Positions 36,425 through 48,376 are shown, numbered from the stretch's first letter. The stretch is 49,146 bases of DNA from Jongsikchunia kroppenstedtii DSM 45133 (GCF_000380485.1 NZ_AQYG01000031.1:1-49146); one strand, 5' to 3'. Numbers and translations are program-made. Notes: a model not told the origin generated them from the letters alone.

Positions 36425-37594
36425 ATGACTGTTGTAGCCCCCGGCGGCCGAGCCGCTGGACTTGATAGTGCCGACCGCTTTGCTGGCCCGGTGCACGCCG
36501 CCGAGGCATTGCTGACGGCGCGAGCCGGGGCCCCGGTGCGGCTCACCGATATCGAGGAGCTCGGCGGGAGCGGGCGGACCACCGTGGTGCGGGCCCGCGT
36601 CAGTGAGAGCGGTTTCTCGCTGCCGCGGTCGCTGGTGATCAAGACGCTCGGCCCGGACGAGCCCGCCGAACCGTTCCGGCGCGAGCTCGCGTCGTACAAG
36701 TTCGCCAATACGCTCAGCAGCCAGACCCGGCCGGGTCCGCAGCTCATCGCCTCGGACGCGGACAGCCGCGTCCTGGTGCTCAGCGACCTGGGCGTCGGCC
36801 GCTCGATGCTGTCGGTCCTCGCCGAGGGCGACCTGGCCCTCACCACCCAGAGCATCAGCGCCTGGGGTCAGGCGTTGGGCCGGATGCATGCGGCCACCGT
36901 CGGTGGCGAATCCGACTATGGCGTGCTGGCCCGTCAGGGCGGGCAGAGCGGCCCGACCTGCTGGCAGATCCTGCTGTCGGTGGCCGACGCGGAGTCGGTG
37001 CTGGCGGAGGGGCTCGAGGTCCAGGTACCGGATGCGGTCGCGGAGATGCTGGCGGCCGGTCGGGCGTTGTTCGACGAGGGCGACCACCGCGCGTTCACGC
37101 CGGCCGACGTCGGCCCGGAGAACATCCTTCTCAACGCCGAAGGCGTGCAGTTCCTCGACTACGAGTGGGGCGGTTTCCGCGACGCTGCCCTCGATATCGC
37201 CTACGCCGTCGTCACCTTCCCTCGCCACCTCGGCGGCGAGCCGGCCGCCGATGCCCAGACCGTGGCCCGCTGGGAGACCGCAATGGTCGACGCCTGGCGG
37301 TCCGAGGTCGAGGCGATCTGGCCGGTGCTCGGCCACGACCGCGACCTGAATCGCAAGGTGACCACGGCACGACTGCTGTGGGTGTGGATGTCGACCGTCT
37401 GGCTGCTCGACGAGGCGTCCGGCTCGGCCGAACGTGCGGCCAGCCACACCATGGACCTCTACTCGACGGATCCGCGCGTCATCGTGGCCCGTTGGCGATC
37501 GCTTGCCGCGGCCGCCGCGCGGGCAGGCCTGGACGAGGTCGGCGATTTCGCCGAACTCGTTGCCGGGCATCTCGATTCGTCGTGGCTGCGCTAG
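36425..37594 (+). CDS. Aminoglycoside phosphotransferase-fold protein
   Basis: A 389-residue protein with the APH/choline-kinase fold. K73 in VIK fits the ATP lysine. The catalytic loop reads FTPADVGPENILL, with D228 and N233, but the usual His two before the Asp is Pro. The metal site DYEWGG gives D245. Activity is plausible but the motif is non-canonical. The substrate is unknown, and antibiotic resistance should not be inferred. ATG 36425 starts 2 bp after the DUF389 stop. Confidence 0.8.
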   Translation: MTVVAPGGRAAGLDSADRFAGPVHAAEALLTARAGAPVRLTDIEELGGSGRTTVVRARVSESGFSLPRSLVIKTLGPDEPAEPFRRELASYKFANTLSSQTRPGPQLIASDADSRVLVLSDLGVGRSMLSVLAEGDLALTTQSISAWGQALGRMHAATVGGESDYGVLARQGGQSGPTCWQILLSVADAESVLAEGLEVQVPDAVAEMLAAGRALFDEGDHRAFTPADVGPENILLNAEGVQFLDYEWGGFRDAALDIAYAVVTFPRHLGGEPAADAQTVARWETAMVDAWRSEVEAIWPVLGHDRDLNRKVTTARLLWVWMSTVWLLDEASGSAERAASHTMDLYSTDPRVIVARWRSLAAAAARAGLDEVGDFAELVAGHLDSSWLR

Positions 37595-37621
37595 CCGTCC
37601 ACGGGGGCGGGTGTTCGACGC

Positions 37622-38989
37622 ATGGCTGAGCCGGGGCTGTTCGACACCGATGACTCCGACGGTTCGGGGCCGCCGGCCGCCCATGGGGGCGCCCCGCTCG
37701 CGGTCCGGATGCGGCCGCAGAGCCTCGACGAGATCGTCGGACAACAGCACCTGCTGACCTCGGGTTCGCCGCTGCGGCGGCTGATCGACGGGTCCGGCGC
37801 GGCGTCGGTCCTGCTCTACGGCCCGCCGGGGACCGGCAAGACCACGATGGCGTCGTTGATCTCGTCCGCGACCGGCCGACGCTTCGAGGCGCTGTCAGCG
37901 CTGTCGTCGGGGGTCAAAGAGGTGCGCGGGGTGATCGACATGGCGCGTCGACGGCTGACGCAGGGCCGCCAGACGGTGCTGTTCATCGACGAGGTGCACC
38001 GCTTCTCCAAGACGCAGCAGGATGCCTTGCTCGACGCGGTCGAGAACCGGATCGTGCTGCTGGTCGCCGCCACCACCGAGAACCCGTCGTTCTCCGTCGT
38101 CGCCCCGCTGCTGTCGCGTTCGCTGGTGCTGCAGCTGAAATCGTTGGACGACAACGACATTCGTCAGGTGTTGACGCGGGCGACGACCGATCCGCGCGGG
38201 TTGGCCGGGGCGGTGTCGATCGCCGACGATGCGCTGGACCACCTGGTCGCGCTCGGCGGCGGCGATGCTCGACGCGCCCTGACCGCCCTCGAGGCGGCCG
38301 CCGATGCCGCGACCGCGGACGAGCGCGACGTGGTCGAACTGTCCGATGTCGAGCGCGCGGTGGATCGGGCGGCGGTGCGCTACGACCGCAACGGCGACCA
38401 GCATTACGACGTCATCAGCGCGTTCATCAAGTCGATCCGCGGCAGCGACGTCGATGCCGCGCTGCACTATCTGGCCCGGATGATCGTCGCCGGCGAGGAT
38501 CCGCGGTTCATCGCTCGGCGACTGGTCGTGCACGCCAGCGAGGACATCGGCATGGCCGACCCGACGGCGCTGCAGACCGCGACGGCCGCCGCGCAGGCGG
38601 TGCAACTGATCGGTATGCCGGAGGCGAAGCTGGCGCTCGCGCAGGCGACGATTCATCTGGCGACGGCGCCGAAGTCGTCCGGCGTGGTCGCGGCGATCGG
38701 AGCCGCGATCGCGGACGTGCACGCCGGCAAGGCCACTGCGGTGCCCCCGCATCTGCGCGACGGGCATTACACGCCCGCCGAACAGATAGGAGTCAGTGAC
38801 AGCCGGGTCGCAAGCCCCCCGGGGCAGGGCTATCGATACCCGCACGACGACCCAGGCGGCGTGCTGCCGCAGCAGTATCCGCCCGACGAGCTCATCGGCG
38901 TCGACTACTACGAACCCACCGACCACGGTTTCGAGCGCGAGATCGGGCCTCGAGTGGCCCGGCTACGCGACATCGTGCGACGCAGATAA
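37622..38989 (+). CDS. rarA: Replication-associated recombination protein A (RarA/MgsA)
   Basis: A 455-residue AAA+ ATPase acting at stalled replication forks. Walker A GPPGTGKT at 67-74, Walker [10 protein letters not shown] near 120, sensor ATTENPSF, and the C-terminal tetramerisation domain ending YEPTDHGFE. Between HYTPAEQ and [11 protein letters not shown] about 8-9 residues appear inserted compared with the family. The N-terminal 25 residues are acidic and Pro/Gly-rich. It corresponds in position to Rv2559c. Confidence 0.94.
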   Translation: MAEPGLFDTDDSDGSGPPAAHGGAPLAVRMRPQSLDEIVGQQHLLTSGSPLRRLIDGSGAASVLLYGPPGTGKTTMASLISSATGRRFEALSALSSGVKEVRGVIDMARRRLTQGRQTVLFIDEVHRFSKTQQDALLDAVENRIVLLVAATTENPSFSVVAPLLSRSLVLQLKSLDDNDIRQVLTRATTDPRGLAGAVSIADDALDHLVALGGGDARRALTALEAAADAATADERDVVELSDVERAVDRAAVRYDRNGDQHYDVISAFIKSIRGSDVDAALHYLARMIVAGEDPRFIARRLVVHASEDIGMADPTALQTATAAAQAVQLIGMPEAKLALAQATIHLATAPKSSGVVAAIGAAIADVHAGKATAVPPHLRDGHYTPAEQIGVSDSRVASPPGQGYRYPHDDPGGVLPQQYPPDELIGVDYYEPTDHGFEREIGPRVARLRDIVRRR

Positions 38990-39042
38990 CAAGCTGACGG
39001 GCACGTCGAAATAGTGCTGCGTTGCCATGCAGCCGCAGCCGG

Positions 39043-39056
39043 TAGGCTGTTGGCCC
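39043..39056 (+). promoter_or_regulatory. Candidate leaderless promoter of alaS
   Basis: TAGGCT (39043-39048) lies 8 bases before GTG 39057. The same hexamer precedes the PGPGW gene at 385. The spacing fits a leaderless transcript. An in-frame ATG at 39027 lies upstream of it and would then be outside the mRNA. Confidence 0.45.
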
Positions 39057-41729
39057 GTGCAGACACATGAGATTCGCAAGCGCTTCCTTGATCACTTCAT
39101 CAAGGCCGGCCATGTCGAGGTGCCCAGCGCATCGCTGGTGCTCGATGATGCGAATCAGCTGTTCGTGATCGCCGGCATGGTGCCGTTCCGTCCGTACTTC
39201 CTTGGCGAGCTCGAGCCGCCGGCCCCGCGGGTCACCAGCATCCAGAAGTGCGTCCGCACCCTCGACATCGAGGAAGTGGGCATCACCACCCGGCACAACA
39301 CCTTCTTCCAGATGGCCGGCAACTTCAGCTTCGGCGACTACTTCAAGCGCGAGGCGATCACCTTCGCCTGGACGCTGCTGACCAACTCGATCGAGGACGG
39401 CGGCTACGGCATCGACGCGAATCGGTTGTGGCCGACCGTCTATGACGATGACGACGAGGCCGAGCGGATCTGGCGCGAGGAGATCGGCGTTCCGGCCGAA
39501 CGCATCCAGCGGCGGGGGATGAAGGACAACTACTGGTCGATGGGCGTACCCGGACCGTGTGGTCCGTGTTCGGAGATCTTCTACGACCGCGGCCCGGCCT
39601 ATGGCCGCGAGGGCGGACCGGAGGCCGACGAGGATCGCTACATCGAGATCTGGAACCTCGTCTTCATGCAGAACATCCGCGGCGAGGGCGTGGGCAAGGA
39701 GAACTTCCAGATCCTCGGTCCGCTGCCGAAGAAGAACATCGACACCGGCATGGGTATCGAGCGGGTCGCCTGCATCCTGCAGAACGTCGACAACGTCTAC
39801 GAGACCGACCTGATGCGCCCGGTGATCGATCTGGCGCAGGAGCTGACCGGTCGTGAGTACGGCCAGAACGACTCCGATGATGTGCGGTTCCGGGTCATCG
39901 CCGACCATGCCCGCACCGCGGCGATGCTGATCGCCGATGGCGTCACGCCGTCGAACGAGGGCCGCGGCTATGTGCTGCGCCGCCTGCTGCGCCGGATCAT
40001 CCGCGCGCTGCGGCTGCTGGGTGCCACCGATCCAGTGATCGGCACGATCATCGATCGGGTGATCGTGACGATGACGCCGTCGTATCCGAACCTCGCGACC
40101 GAGGCCGAGCGCATTCGCGACACCGCGGTGGCGGAGGAGACGGCGTTCCTCAAGACGCTCGCGGCCGGCACCAAGCTGTTCGCCGATGCCGCGACGCAGA
40201 CCAAGGAGCAGGGCCGCGGGCAGATCTCCGGATCCGATGCGTTCACCCTGCACGACACCTACGGGTTCCCGATCGACCTGACCCTGGAGATGGCCGCCGA
40301 GGCCGGATTGTCGGTCGACGAAAAGGGTTTCGCGACGCTGATGACGCAGCAGCGCGAGCGGGCCAAGGCCGATGCCAACGCGCGCAAGGTCGGTCACGCC
40401 GATCTGTCGGTCTATGCCGACTTCCTCGAGGGCGCGGCGACGGAGTTCACCGGCTTCGACGAATTGACCTCGGAGGCACGGGTTCTCGGCCTGGTGTCGG
40501 CGGGGCAGCGGGTGCGCTCGGCCGGCGCGGGATCCGAGCTCGAGGTCATCCTGGACCGCAGCCCGCTCTATGCCGAGTCCGGCGGCCAGGTCGGCGACAT
40601 CGGTTCGCTGTCGTCGAGCGACGGTCTGCGCGTCGAGGTGACCGACGTGCAGAAGGTCGGAAAGAAGCTGTGGCTGCACAAGGTTCGCGTGCTCGACGGC
40701 GAGCTGGTCGAGGGCGACGAGGTGCTGGCGCAGGTCGATCAGGCCTGGCGACACGGCGCCACGCAGGGCCACTCGGGCACCCACCTGGTGCACGCCGCGC
40801 TGCGTCAGGTGCTCGGCCCCGACGCGCATCAGGCCGGTTCGCTGAACCGTCCGGGCTATCTGCGGTTCGACTTCAACGCCCGTGGCCCGGTGACCGAGGC
40901 GCAGCGCGCCGAGATCGAAGAGATCGCCAACGCGGCGGTCGAGGCCAACTACCCGGTCAACACCTTCCAGACCGGACTGGCCGAGGCGAAGGCGATGGGC
41001 GCGATGGCGCTCTTCGGCGAGAACTACGGCGACGTGGTGCGGGTCGTCGAGATCGGCGGACCGTTCTCGATGGAGCTCTGCGGCGGTACCCATGTGGCGA
41101 ACTCCGCGCAGGTCGGGCCGGTCACGCTGGTCGGTGAATCGTCGGTCGGCTCCGGCATCCGCCGCGTCGAGGCATATGTCGGCATGGACTCGTTCCGCTA
41201 CCTGTCGAAGGAGCGGGCGCTGCTGGCCGGGCTGGCGTCGTCGCTGAAGGTGCCGAGTGATCAGGTGCCGGGCCGCGTCGAACTGTTGGTCACGAAGCTG
41301 CGCGACGCCGAGAAGCAGTTGGAGCGGATGCGCGCGGACGCCGCGAAGGCATCGGCCGCCGCGCTGATCGACTCGGCGCGCCAGGTCGGCGATGTGAAGG
41401 TCGTCGCCGCACGGCTGGCCGACGGACTCGGCGGCGGCGATCTGCGATCGCTGGTGACGGATCTGCGGGGCCGGATGTCGGCGGATGCCGCGGTGATCGC
41501 GCTCTTCTCGACCGCGGACGGCAAGGTGCCGTTCACGGTCGGTGTCACGGCGCTCGGGATCGAAAAGGGGCTGCGCGCCGGCGACTTCGTGAGCCGGATC
41601 GCGCCATTGGTCGGCGGCCGTGGCGGCGGCAAGCAGGATCTGGCCCAGGGGTCGGGTACCGATGCGTCCGGAATCGATGCCGCGCTCAAGCAGATCGCGA
41701 CAATCGCCGGCGGTGACGCACGCGGATGA
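39057..41729 (+). CDS. alaS: Alanyl-tRNA synthetase
   Basis: An 890-residue class II synthetase. Catalytic domain with [18 protein letters not shown] and [10 protein letters not shown]; editing domain with zinc residues in [11 protein letters not shown] and [13 protein letters not shown]; and a C-terminal DHHA1/oligomerisation domain with [13 protein letters not shown]. Length is normal. GTG 39057 is preferred to ATG 39027 because of the -10 spacing and because homologues begin [13 protein letters not shown]. It is coupled to ruvX by an ATGA overlap. Confidence 0.97.
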   Translation: MQTHEIRKRFLDHFIKAGHVEVPSASLVLDDANQLFVIAGMVPFRPYFLGELEPPAPRVTSIQKCVRTLDIEEVGITTRHNTFFQMAGNFSFGDYFKREAITFAWTLLTNSIEDGGYGIDANRLWPTVYDDDDEAERIWREEIGVPAERIQRRGMKDNYWSMGVPGPCGPCSEIFYDRGPAYGREGGPEADEDRYIEIWNLVFMQNIRGEGVGKENFQILGPLPKKNIDTGMGIERVACILQNVDNVYETDLMRPVIDLAQELTGREYGQNDSDDVRFRVIADHARTAAMLIADGVTPSNEGRGYVLRRLLRRIIRALRLLGATDPVIGTIIDRVIVTMTPSYPNLATEAERIRDTAVAEETAFLKTLAAGTKLFADAATQTKEQGRGQISGSDAFTLHDTYGFPIDLTLEMAAEAGLSVDEKGFATLMTQQRERAKADANARKVGHADLSVYADFLEGAATEFTGFDELTSEARVLGLVSAGQRVRSAGAGSELEVILDRSPLYAESGGQVGDIGSLSSSDGLRVEVTDVQKVGKKLWLHKVRVLDGELVEGDEVLAQVDQAWRHGATQGHSGTHLVHAALRQVLGPDAHQAGSLNRPGYLRFDFNARGPVTEAQRAEIEEIANAAVEANYPVNTFQTGLAEAKAMGAMALFGENYGDVVRVVEIGGPFSMELCGGTHVANSAQVGPVTLVGESSVGSGIRRVEAYVGMDSFRYLSKERALLAGLASSLKVPSDQVPGRVELLVTKLRDAEKQLERMRADAAKASAAALIDSARQVGDVKVVAARLADGLGGGDLRSLVTDLRGRMSADAAVIALFSTADGKVPFTVGVTALGIEKGLRAGDFVSRIAPLVGGRGGGKQDLAQGSGTDASGIDAALKQIATIAGGDARG

Positions 41730-42163
41730 GCGATCGGGTGCGGGGGCGCAGGCTGGCGATCGACGTCGGCAGCGTGCGGATCGGGGTCGCCTCCAGCGAC
41801 CCTGATGGAATTCTGGCGACACCGGTCGAAACCGTTGCTCGCACAGTCGATTCCGACACGGATATTCGGCGGATCACCGATCTCGTCGCGGAGTATGAGG
41901 CCATCGAGGTCGTCGTCGGCATGCCCCGCACATTGCGTGGCGAGAAGGGTGCTGCGGCGCAGGCGGCCGAGGAATTCGGCGGGCGGCTGGCCGAGGCGAT
42001 CAAGCCGGTGCCGGTGGTCTACTCCGACGAGCGGCTCACGACCGTGACGGCCACCCGCGCACTTCGCGATAGCGGTCGAAACGCCAAATCCAGCCGAAAT
42101 GTCATCGATCAGGCCGCGGCGGTGCAAATCCTGCAGGGCTATCTGGATATGGTTGCGCGGTGA
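41726..42163 (+). CDS. ruvX: Putative pre-16S rRNA nuclease / YqgF-RuvX family
   Basis: A 145-residue RNase H-like protein. D13 in [12 protein letters not shown], the [10 protein letters not shown] loop and YSDERLTT with the catalytic Glu match the YqgF family, which trims the 5' end of 16S rRNA in E. coli. It sits between alaS and mltG with 4-bp overlaps on both sides. Confidence 0.95.
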   Translation: MSDRVRGRRLAIDVGSVRIGVASSDPDGILATPVETVARTVDSDTDIRRITDLVAEYEAIEVVVGMPRTLRGEKGAAAQAAEEFGGRLAEAIKPVPVVYSDERLTTVTATRALRDSGRNAKSSRNVIDQAAAVQILQGYLDMVAR

Positions 42164-44112
42164 CCGAGACCAATGACGGCCTTGATCCCGAGCAGTCGTC
42201 GGGACGCGCCGGGCGCAGGCATCGGCTCGTCGAGGGAACCGACCGCGATGAGTACTGGCAGAGGTTCTTCGCGGATCTGCCCAAGACCAGCGCTCGGTCG
42301 CGACACTACACAGCCGGCACAGAGGACGAGTCGGACGTTGCGGAACATCCGGATGAACTTCCGGCGACGATGCCCGACGTTCCCGAGGCTCCTGTCCGTG
42401 AGACCCCGGTTCGTGACGAGCCGCCGGTAGATGGGCACCGGTTCGGCGCTGCCGGCCATTTGCTACCCCCGGCGCCGTCGTGGCGCTCCCGGCAGGCCGA
42501 TGTGCCGCCACCCCCGTCCACGTCGGTCCCGCGCATGCCGGCACCGCCATCAATGCCGGCATCGCCGTCGGGGAACCGCGGCTTCGCACCGCGCGTCGAG
42601 CAGTCCGCGCCGGTGGTCGACCGTGCTCCTGCGCCGCCGGCCGAACGAGCGCCGGTGTCGGCGCCGGAGCCCGAGCCGGAGCCCGAGTGGCACCCGGAAC
42701 CCGAGCCCGAGTGGCATTCGGAACCGGAGCAGGCATGGGAACCGGAGACGGAGCCGGCCAACGTCGAGCTCGATGAGTGGGCCCGTCCGGATTCGCGCGC
42801 GATGCCGCAGGTCGTCATCCCGTCCACGCCGTTTCCGGCGATCGATCGCGACGCCGTCGACGATTATCCGGCCGAGGACACCCCGCCGCCGCAGCCGTTG
42901 CTGTCCGGCGGGCATCGTCACGCGGCGGGGAGCGGCAGCCAGCAGGCGCGCCGACGTCGGCGCCGCATCGTCATCTCCGCAGCTGTCGTCGTGATGCTCG
43001 TGCTGATCGGTGGTGTCGGTTACGTCGGCCTGAAGATGGCGGGCGTATTCGAAAGCAGCGCCGACTATTCCGGCATCTCGGGGAATTCCGATGTGCTGGT
43101 CCGTATTCCGGACGGCGTGTCCGTCCGCGAGGCCGGATCGATCCTGAAGGACAACGGGGTCGTGGCCAGCAGCAAGGCGTTCTCGAACGCCGTCGATGGC
43201 GGCACCATCACCCCCGGCTACTACAAACTGCGCACCCATATCTCCGCCGGACAGGCGTACAAGCTTCTCGGGCAACAGGGTTCGCAGGTCGGCGACCTGG
43301 CGGTCGCGCCGGGGCTGCAGCTGACCGATACCAAGGACTCGCGCGGTCAACCCGTGTCCGGAATCTTCTCCAAGATCCAGGCGGCCACCGCGGTCACCAT
43401 CAACGGCAAGCAGCTGGGCGTCAGCGCCACCGATCTGGCGAACGTGGCCGCCAACGATTCGGCCGCCGATCTGGGCGTGCCGCAGTGGGCGGTGTCGGCG
43501 GTCGACTCCCGCAAGGGTGACCCGCGGCGCATCGAAGGTCTGATCGTCGCCCCGCAACAGGACTACTCGGTCGATCCGACACAGAATGCGCAGCAGATCC
43601 TCAAGGGGTTGATCACCGACAGCGCCGCCAAGCTGGACGCGTGGGGGATCACCAACTACGGCAACTCCGGCCTGCCCAGCCCTTACGCGGTGCTGGTGTC
43701 GGCGTCGATCGCCGAAAAGGAAGTCTCCGTTCAGAATCCGGAGCAGGCACAGGAATACCGCGCCCAGGTGACCCGGGTGATCCTGAATCGTCTCGACAAG
43801 CCGCAGCGCCTCGAGATGGACTCGACGATCAACTACACCCGGGCCGTGCGCGACCTGAGTCTGTCCAATGCCGACTCGGTGGTGAACACGCCGTGGAACA
43901 CGTACATGATCGAGGGCCTGCCGCCGACGCCGATCGGCGCGGTCGGCCAGCCGGAGCTCGGTGCGGCGCTCAATCCGACGCCGGGCAACTGGCTCTACTT
44001 CGTCACGGTCGACCATGACGGCACCACTCTGTTCACCGCTGACTACAACGTCCAGCTCGCCAATCAGCGGACCGCCTGCCACAACGGCCTGATCCGCTGT
44101 CCGTCGCCGTGA
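42160..44112 (+). CDS. mltG: Endolytic murein transglycosylase MltG
   Basis: A 650-residue membrane enzyme that cleaves nascent glycan strands. The first 268 residues are a disordered cytoplasmic Pro/Glu-rich domain, followed by RRRRR and one membrane segment (about 270-290). Outside lie a LysM-like part and the YceG domain with catalytic E519 in SIAEKE. Residues 174-197 form three 8-residue repeats with Trp every eighth residue. The cytoplasmic extension is much larger than in E. coli MltG. It overlaps ruvX and aroE by 4 bp. Confidence 0.93.
   Translation: MTETNDGLDPEQSSGRAGRRHRLVEGTDRDEYWQRFFADLPKTSARSRHYTAGTEDESDVAEHPDELPATMPDVPEAPVRETPVRDEPPVDGHRFGAAGHLLPPAPSWRSRQADVPPPPSTSVPRMPAPPSMPASPSGNRGFAPRVEQSAPVVDRAPAPPAERAPVSAPEPEPEPEWHPEPEPEWHSEPEQAWEPETEPANVELDEWARPDSRAMPQVVIPSTPFPAIDRDAVDDYPAEDTPPPQPLLSGGHRHAAGSGSQQARRRRRRIVISAAVVVMLVLIGGVGYVGLKMAGVFESSADYSGISGNSDVLVRIPDGVSVREAGSILKDNGVVASSKAFSNAVDGGTITPGYYKLRTHISAGQAYKLLGQQGSQVGDLAVAPGLQLTDTKDSRGQPVSGIFSKIQAATAVTINGKQLGVSATDLANVAANDSAADLGVPQWAVSAVDSRKGDPRRIEGLIVAPQQDYSVDPTQNAQQILKGLITDSAAKLDAWGITNYGNSGLPSPYAVLVSASIAEKEVSVQNPEQAQEYRAQVTRVILNRLDKPQRLEMDSTINYTRAVRDLSLSNADSVVNTPWNTYMIEGLPPTPIGAVGQPELGAALNPTPGNWLYFVTVDHDGTTLFTADYNVQLANQRTACHNGLIRCPSP
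42679..42750 (+). repeat. Three degenerate 24-bp repeats inside mltG
   Basis: Units at 42679-42702, 42703-42726 and 42727-42750 encode [16 protein letters not shown] and EQAWEPET. The first two are nearly identical and the third has diverged. The array looks like in-frame tandem duplication and may vary in number between strains. Confidence 0.75.
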
Positions 44113-44930
44113 CCGGGCCGCGTCGGGCGGCGGTGCTCGGATCGCCGGTGTCGCATTCGCGTTCGCCCGACCTGCATCTGGCCGCCTACCGCGCGCTCGG
44201 GCTGACCGACTGGACGTACGAGCGCATCGAGTGCACGGCCGAACAGCTGCCCGGGCTGGTGTCGGCGCTCGACGAGAGCTACATCGGGCTGTCGGTGACA
44301 ATGCCGGGCAAGCATGCGGCGCTGGAGTTCGCCGATGTGGTGACGGAGCGGGCGCGGCTCGCGGGCTCGGCCAACACGTTGGTCCGTACCGATCGCGGCT
44401 GGCGTGCTGACTGCACCGATATCGACGGCGTCCTGGGGGCGCTGGGGGAGGTCGGCGCGACGGATCTGCGTGGGGCGTCGGCCGTGGTCGTGGGCGCCGG
44501 GGGCACCGCGGCACCGGCGATCGTGGGACTCGCAGAGGCCGGCGTCAGCCGCGTGACGATTGCCGTCCGCAACCCGGATCGGGCGGCGGGTGCGGTCGCG
44601 GTGGCCGAATCCGCCGGCCTCGATGCGACCGTCATCGACTTCGGCGATCGTGACCGACTGCGCCGGGTGTGCGCCGACAGCGCGGCGTTGATCAGCACGA
44701 TTCCGGCCGACGGCGCCGCGCCCGTGGCCGCCGAGCTCGCCGCGGCGCGGCGCGTGGTCGACGTGATCTATCACCCGTGGCCGACGCCGCTGGCCGAGGC
44801 GGTCAGCGCGGCCGGGGGTGCGGTCGTCGGGGGCTTGGTGATGCTGCTGAACCAGGCGTATGGGCAGGTCGAGCAGTTCACCGGGCAGCCGGCGCCGAAG
44901 GCGGCCATGGCGGCCGCGCTGAACGACTGA
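44109..44930 (+). CDS. aroE: Shikimate dehydrogenase
   Basis: A 273-residue enzyme reducing 3-dehydroshikimate with NADPH. The shikimate-binding SPVSHSRSPDLH (12-23), catalytic K68 (LSVTMPGKHA), the TDIDG segment with the paired Asp, and the nucleotide loop VVGAGGTAAPAI are present. GTG 44109 overlaps the mltG stop by 4 bp. The rest of the pathway follows after the A24 peptidase. Confidence 0.94.
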   Translation: MTGPRRAAVLGSPVSHSRSPDLHLAAYRALGLTDWTYERIECTAEQLPGLVSALDESYIGLSVTMPGKHAALEFADVVTERARLAGSANTLVRTDRGWRADCTDIDGVLGALGEVGATDLRGASAVVVGAGGTAAPAIVGLAEAGVSRVTIAVRNPDRAAGAVAVAESAGLDATVIDFGDRDRLRRVCADSAALISTIPADGAAPVAAELAAARRVVDVIYHPWPTPLAEAVSAAGGAVVGGLVMLLNQAYGQVEQFTGQPAPKAAMAAALND

Positions 44931-44990
44931 CCGCACAATTCGCGGGTAGGACGCCGGTTTCGGCGGGGTACGACAGCCCGCGATGCGGAG

Positions 44991-44999
44991 TTGTCCACA
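44991..44999 (+). other. Single DnaA-box-like sequence
   Basis: TTGTCCACA matches the preferred DnaA box of actinobacteria. It stands alone between aroE and the A24 peptidase, so it is not an origin. It could be a titration site or chance. Confidence 0.3.
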
Positions 45000-45009
45000 G
45001 CCCGCCGGA

Positions 45010-45031
45010 TGCGGCCGTCGTGAGGGCCGCA
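45010..45031. terminator. Hairpin upstream of the A24 peptidase
   Basis: TGCGGCC (45010-45016) and GGCCGCA (45025-45031) pair perfectly over 7 bp with an 8-nt loop, 13 bases before the next GTG. It may terminate aroE transcripts or sit in the leader of the peptidase gene. Confidence 0.4.
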
Positions 45032-45044
45032 ATGCTGCCACCCT

Positions 45045-45440
45045 GTGTCGGTGGAGATCGTGCACGTGGTCGTGCTCATGTGGTTGATCGCATTGGCGCG
45101 CAACGATATCCGGGAGCGTCGTCTGCCGAATCGGCTGACGGTCCCGGCCGCGTCGGCCGCCGTGTTGTCTGCGGTGTTCGATCCGAGCCTGATCGGCGGG
45201 ATGGCGCTGGCGACGGGTCTGTACCTGGTCGTCGGGCTGGTCGGTGGCGTCGGTGGCGGTGACGTGAAGCTGGTCTGCGCGCTGTCGGGGATGGCGGCGG
45301 GGGTCGGCGCGACGCTGGCGATGGTGGCGCTCGCGCAGCTGGCGACGGTGTTCGTCGCGGTCGTGACCCGCCGACGGCGAGTGGCGCATGGGCCGCCGCT
45401 CGCGATGGCGGCGGCCGCCGTCTGTGGTCTCTGGGCCTGA
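45045..45440 (+). CDS. A24-family prepilin peptidase-like protein
   Basis: A 131-residue membrane protein with the A24 aspartic protease core only. D21 stands in [11 protein letters not shown] and D73 in GGGDVKL, both catalytic in the family. It lacks the N-terminal methylase domain of full type IV prepilin peptidases, like the archaeal and Tad-type enzymes. No pilin or Tad gene is nearby, so its substrate is unknown. GTG 45045 is the first start after the hairpin; internal GTGs at 45051 and 45060 are possible. Confidence 0.85.
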   Translation: MSVEIVHVVVLMWLIALARNDIRERRLPNRLTVPAASAAVLSAVFDPSLIGGMALATGLYLVVGLVGGVGGGDVKLVCALSGMAAGVGATLAMVALAQLATVFVAVVTRRRRVAHGPPLAMAAAAVCGLWA

Positions 45441-45502
45441 TAGGACGACGCCGGGACCGGCGGTTTCGGCGCAACCGCACCGACATGGAAGAATTGATTA
45501 CC

Positions 45503-46693
45503 GTGCTGCGCTGGACAACCGCTGGAGAATCACACGGACCCGCCCTCGTCGCCCTGCTGGAGGGAATGGTGGCCGGGGTTTCCGTGACCTCGTCCGACAT
45601 CGCCGACCAACTCGCGCGTCGCCGACTCGGGTATGGCCGAGGGGCTCGGATGAAGTTCGAGGCCGACAAGGTGACCGTCATCGGCGGCGTCCGTCATGGG
45701 CTGACGATGGGTGGCCCGATCGCGATCGAGATCGGCAACACCGAGTGGCCCAAGTGGGAGACCGTCATGTCGGCCGACCCGGTCGACCCGGCCGAACTGG
45801 AGGGCGTTGCGCGCAACGAGGCGCTGACGCGGCCCCGTCCCGGTCATGCCGACTTCTCCGGAATGGTGAAGTACGGCTTCGACGATGCGCGTCCGGTGCT
45901 GGAGCGCGCCAGCGCCCGCGAGACCGCCGCCCGTGTCGCGCTCGGTGCCGTCGCCAAGCAGTTCCTGCGGCAGGTGCTGGGCATCGAGGTGCTGTCGCAT
46001 GTCGTGTCGATCGGTGCGTCGACGCCGTATGACGGTGTGCCGCCGCAGATCTCCGACCTGGCCGCGATCGACGAGAGCCCGGTGCGCGCCTTCGACAAGA
46101 CCGCGGAAGCGGAGATGATCGCCGAGATCGAGGCGGCCAAGAAAGACGGCGACACCCTCGGCGGCGTCGTCGAGGTCGTCGCGACCGGTGTTCCGATCGG
46201 CCTGGGGTCGCATGTCAGCGGCGAACGTCGTCTCGACTCGCGGATCGCGGGCGCGCTCATGGGAATTCAGGCGATGAAGGGCGTCGAGATCGGCGACGGT
46301 TTCCAGACGGCCCGCCGCCGCGGCAGCCAGGCGCACGACGAGATGGTGCCCGGCCCGGACGGCGTGCTGCGGTCGACCAACCGTGCCGGCGGTCTGGAGG
46401 GTGGCATGACCAACGGCGAGGTGCTGCGCGCCCGCGTGGCCATGAAGCCGATCTCCACCGTGCCGCGGGCCCTGGCGACCATCGATATGAGCACCGGTGA
46501 GGAAGCCGCCGCGATCCACCAGCGCAGCGACGTCTGCGCCGTGCCCGCGGCCGGTGTCGTCGCCGAAGCGATGGTGGCGCTGGTGCTGGCGCAGGCCGCG
46601 GTCGAGAAGTTCGGCGGCGACTCGCTGACCGAGATCGCCGACAACGTTCGCGCCTACGCCGAGCGGGTGGACGCGCGCGTCCCGAAGCAGTGA
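45503..46693 (+). CDS. aroC: Chorismate synthase
   Basis: A 396-residue flavin-dependent enzyme making chorismate from EPSP. GESHG (8-12), [11 protein letters not shown] and the C-terminal [15 protein letters not shown] match the family. GTG 45503 ([11 protein letters not shown]) is preferred to ATG 45485, which would add six residues not found in homologues. It overlaps aroK by 4 bp. Confidence 0.96.
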   Translation: MLRWTTAGESHGPALVALLEGMVAGVSVTSSDIADQLARRRLGYGRGARMKFEADKVTVIGGVRHGLTMGGPIAIEIGNTEWPKWETVMSADPVDPAELEGVARNEALTRPRPGHADFSGMVKYGFDDARPVLERASARETAARVALGAVAKQFLRQVLGIEVLSHVVSIGASTPYDGVPPQISDLAAIDESPVRAFDKTAEAEMIAEIEAAKKDGDTLGGVVEVVATGVPIGLGSHVSGERRLDSRIAGALMGIQAMKGVEIGDGFQTARRRGSQAHDEMVPGPDGVLRSTNRAGGLEGGMTNGEVLRARVAMKPISTVPRALATIDMSTGEEAAAIHQRSDVCAVPAAGVVAEAMVALVLAQAAVEKFGGDSLTEIADNVRAYAERVDARVPKQ

Positions 46694-47226
46694 GCACGGC
46701 CGAACCGGCCCGGCACACCGGTCCACTCGCCGTGCTGGTCGGCCCGATGGGCGCCGGCAAGTCGACCGTCGGTCGGCGACTGGCAAGCCTGCTGTCGGCC
46801 GAGTTGGTCGACAGCGATGCGGAGATCGAACGCCGCACCGGTCGGCGCATCCCGGAGATCTTCGTCGACGGCGAATCGGCTTTCCGGAAGATCGAAGAAG
46901 ACGTGGTGGCGCAGCTGCTTTCGCAGTCTGGCTGCGTGTTGTCGCTGGGCGGGGGAGCCGTGCTGTCTGCGGCGACCAGGGCCCGCCTCGCGGGACATCC
47001 GGTCGTCTATCTGACGGTGACCCCCGAACGCGGATTCGCGCGCGTCGCCGGTTCAGATCGGCCGCTGCTGCGCGCCGACGACCCGGCCGCGCGCTATGCG
47101 GAGCTGCTCGCGTCGCGCGATGCGACGTACCGGGGGGTCGCGACGCTGGTTGTCGATACCGAGAACCACAGTCCCGCCGAGCTCGCCGCTCGGGTGGCCG
47201 AATTGCTGGAGAACCCGAGCCGTTGA
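46690..47226 (+). CDS. aroK: Shikimate kinase
   Basis: A 178-residue P-loop kinase phosphorylating shikimate. Walker [10 protein letters not shown] is at 18-26, the shikimate Asp lies in VDSDAEIE, and the LGGGAV loop and LID arginine (SDRPLL) are present. It is translated by overlap from aroC, and aroB follows after 43 bp. Confidence 0.96.
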   Translation: MSTAEPARHTGPLAVLVGPMGAGKSTVGRRLASLLSAELVDSDAEIERRTGRRIPEIFVDGESAFRKIEEDVVAQLLSQSGCVLSLGGGAVLSAATRARLAGHPVVYLTVTPERGFARVAGSDRPLLRADDPAARYAELLASRDATYRGVATLVVDTENHSPAELAARVAELLENPSR

Positions 47227-47230
47227 ATAA

Positions 47231-48376
<1,146 letters not shown>

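Noticed and set aside
36425-37594. Antibiotic-resistance aminoglycoside phosphotransferase
   Set aside because: Only the broad kinase fold is supported. The catalytic loop is non-canonical and the context is housekeeping, so resistance is not inferred.
38892-41822. 976-codon open frame on the minus strand opposite alaS
   Set aside because: It is an antisense shadow produced by GC-rich codon bias. The composition is His/Arg/Asp-rich with no domain pattern, while alaS on the plus strand is complete.
44991-44999. Replication origin at the DnaA-box-like site
   Set aside because: A single box without clustering, an AT-rich unwinding region or dnaA/dnaN neighbours cannot be an origin.
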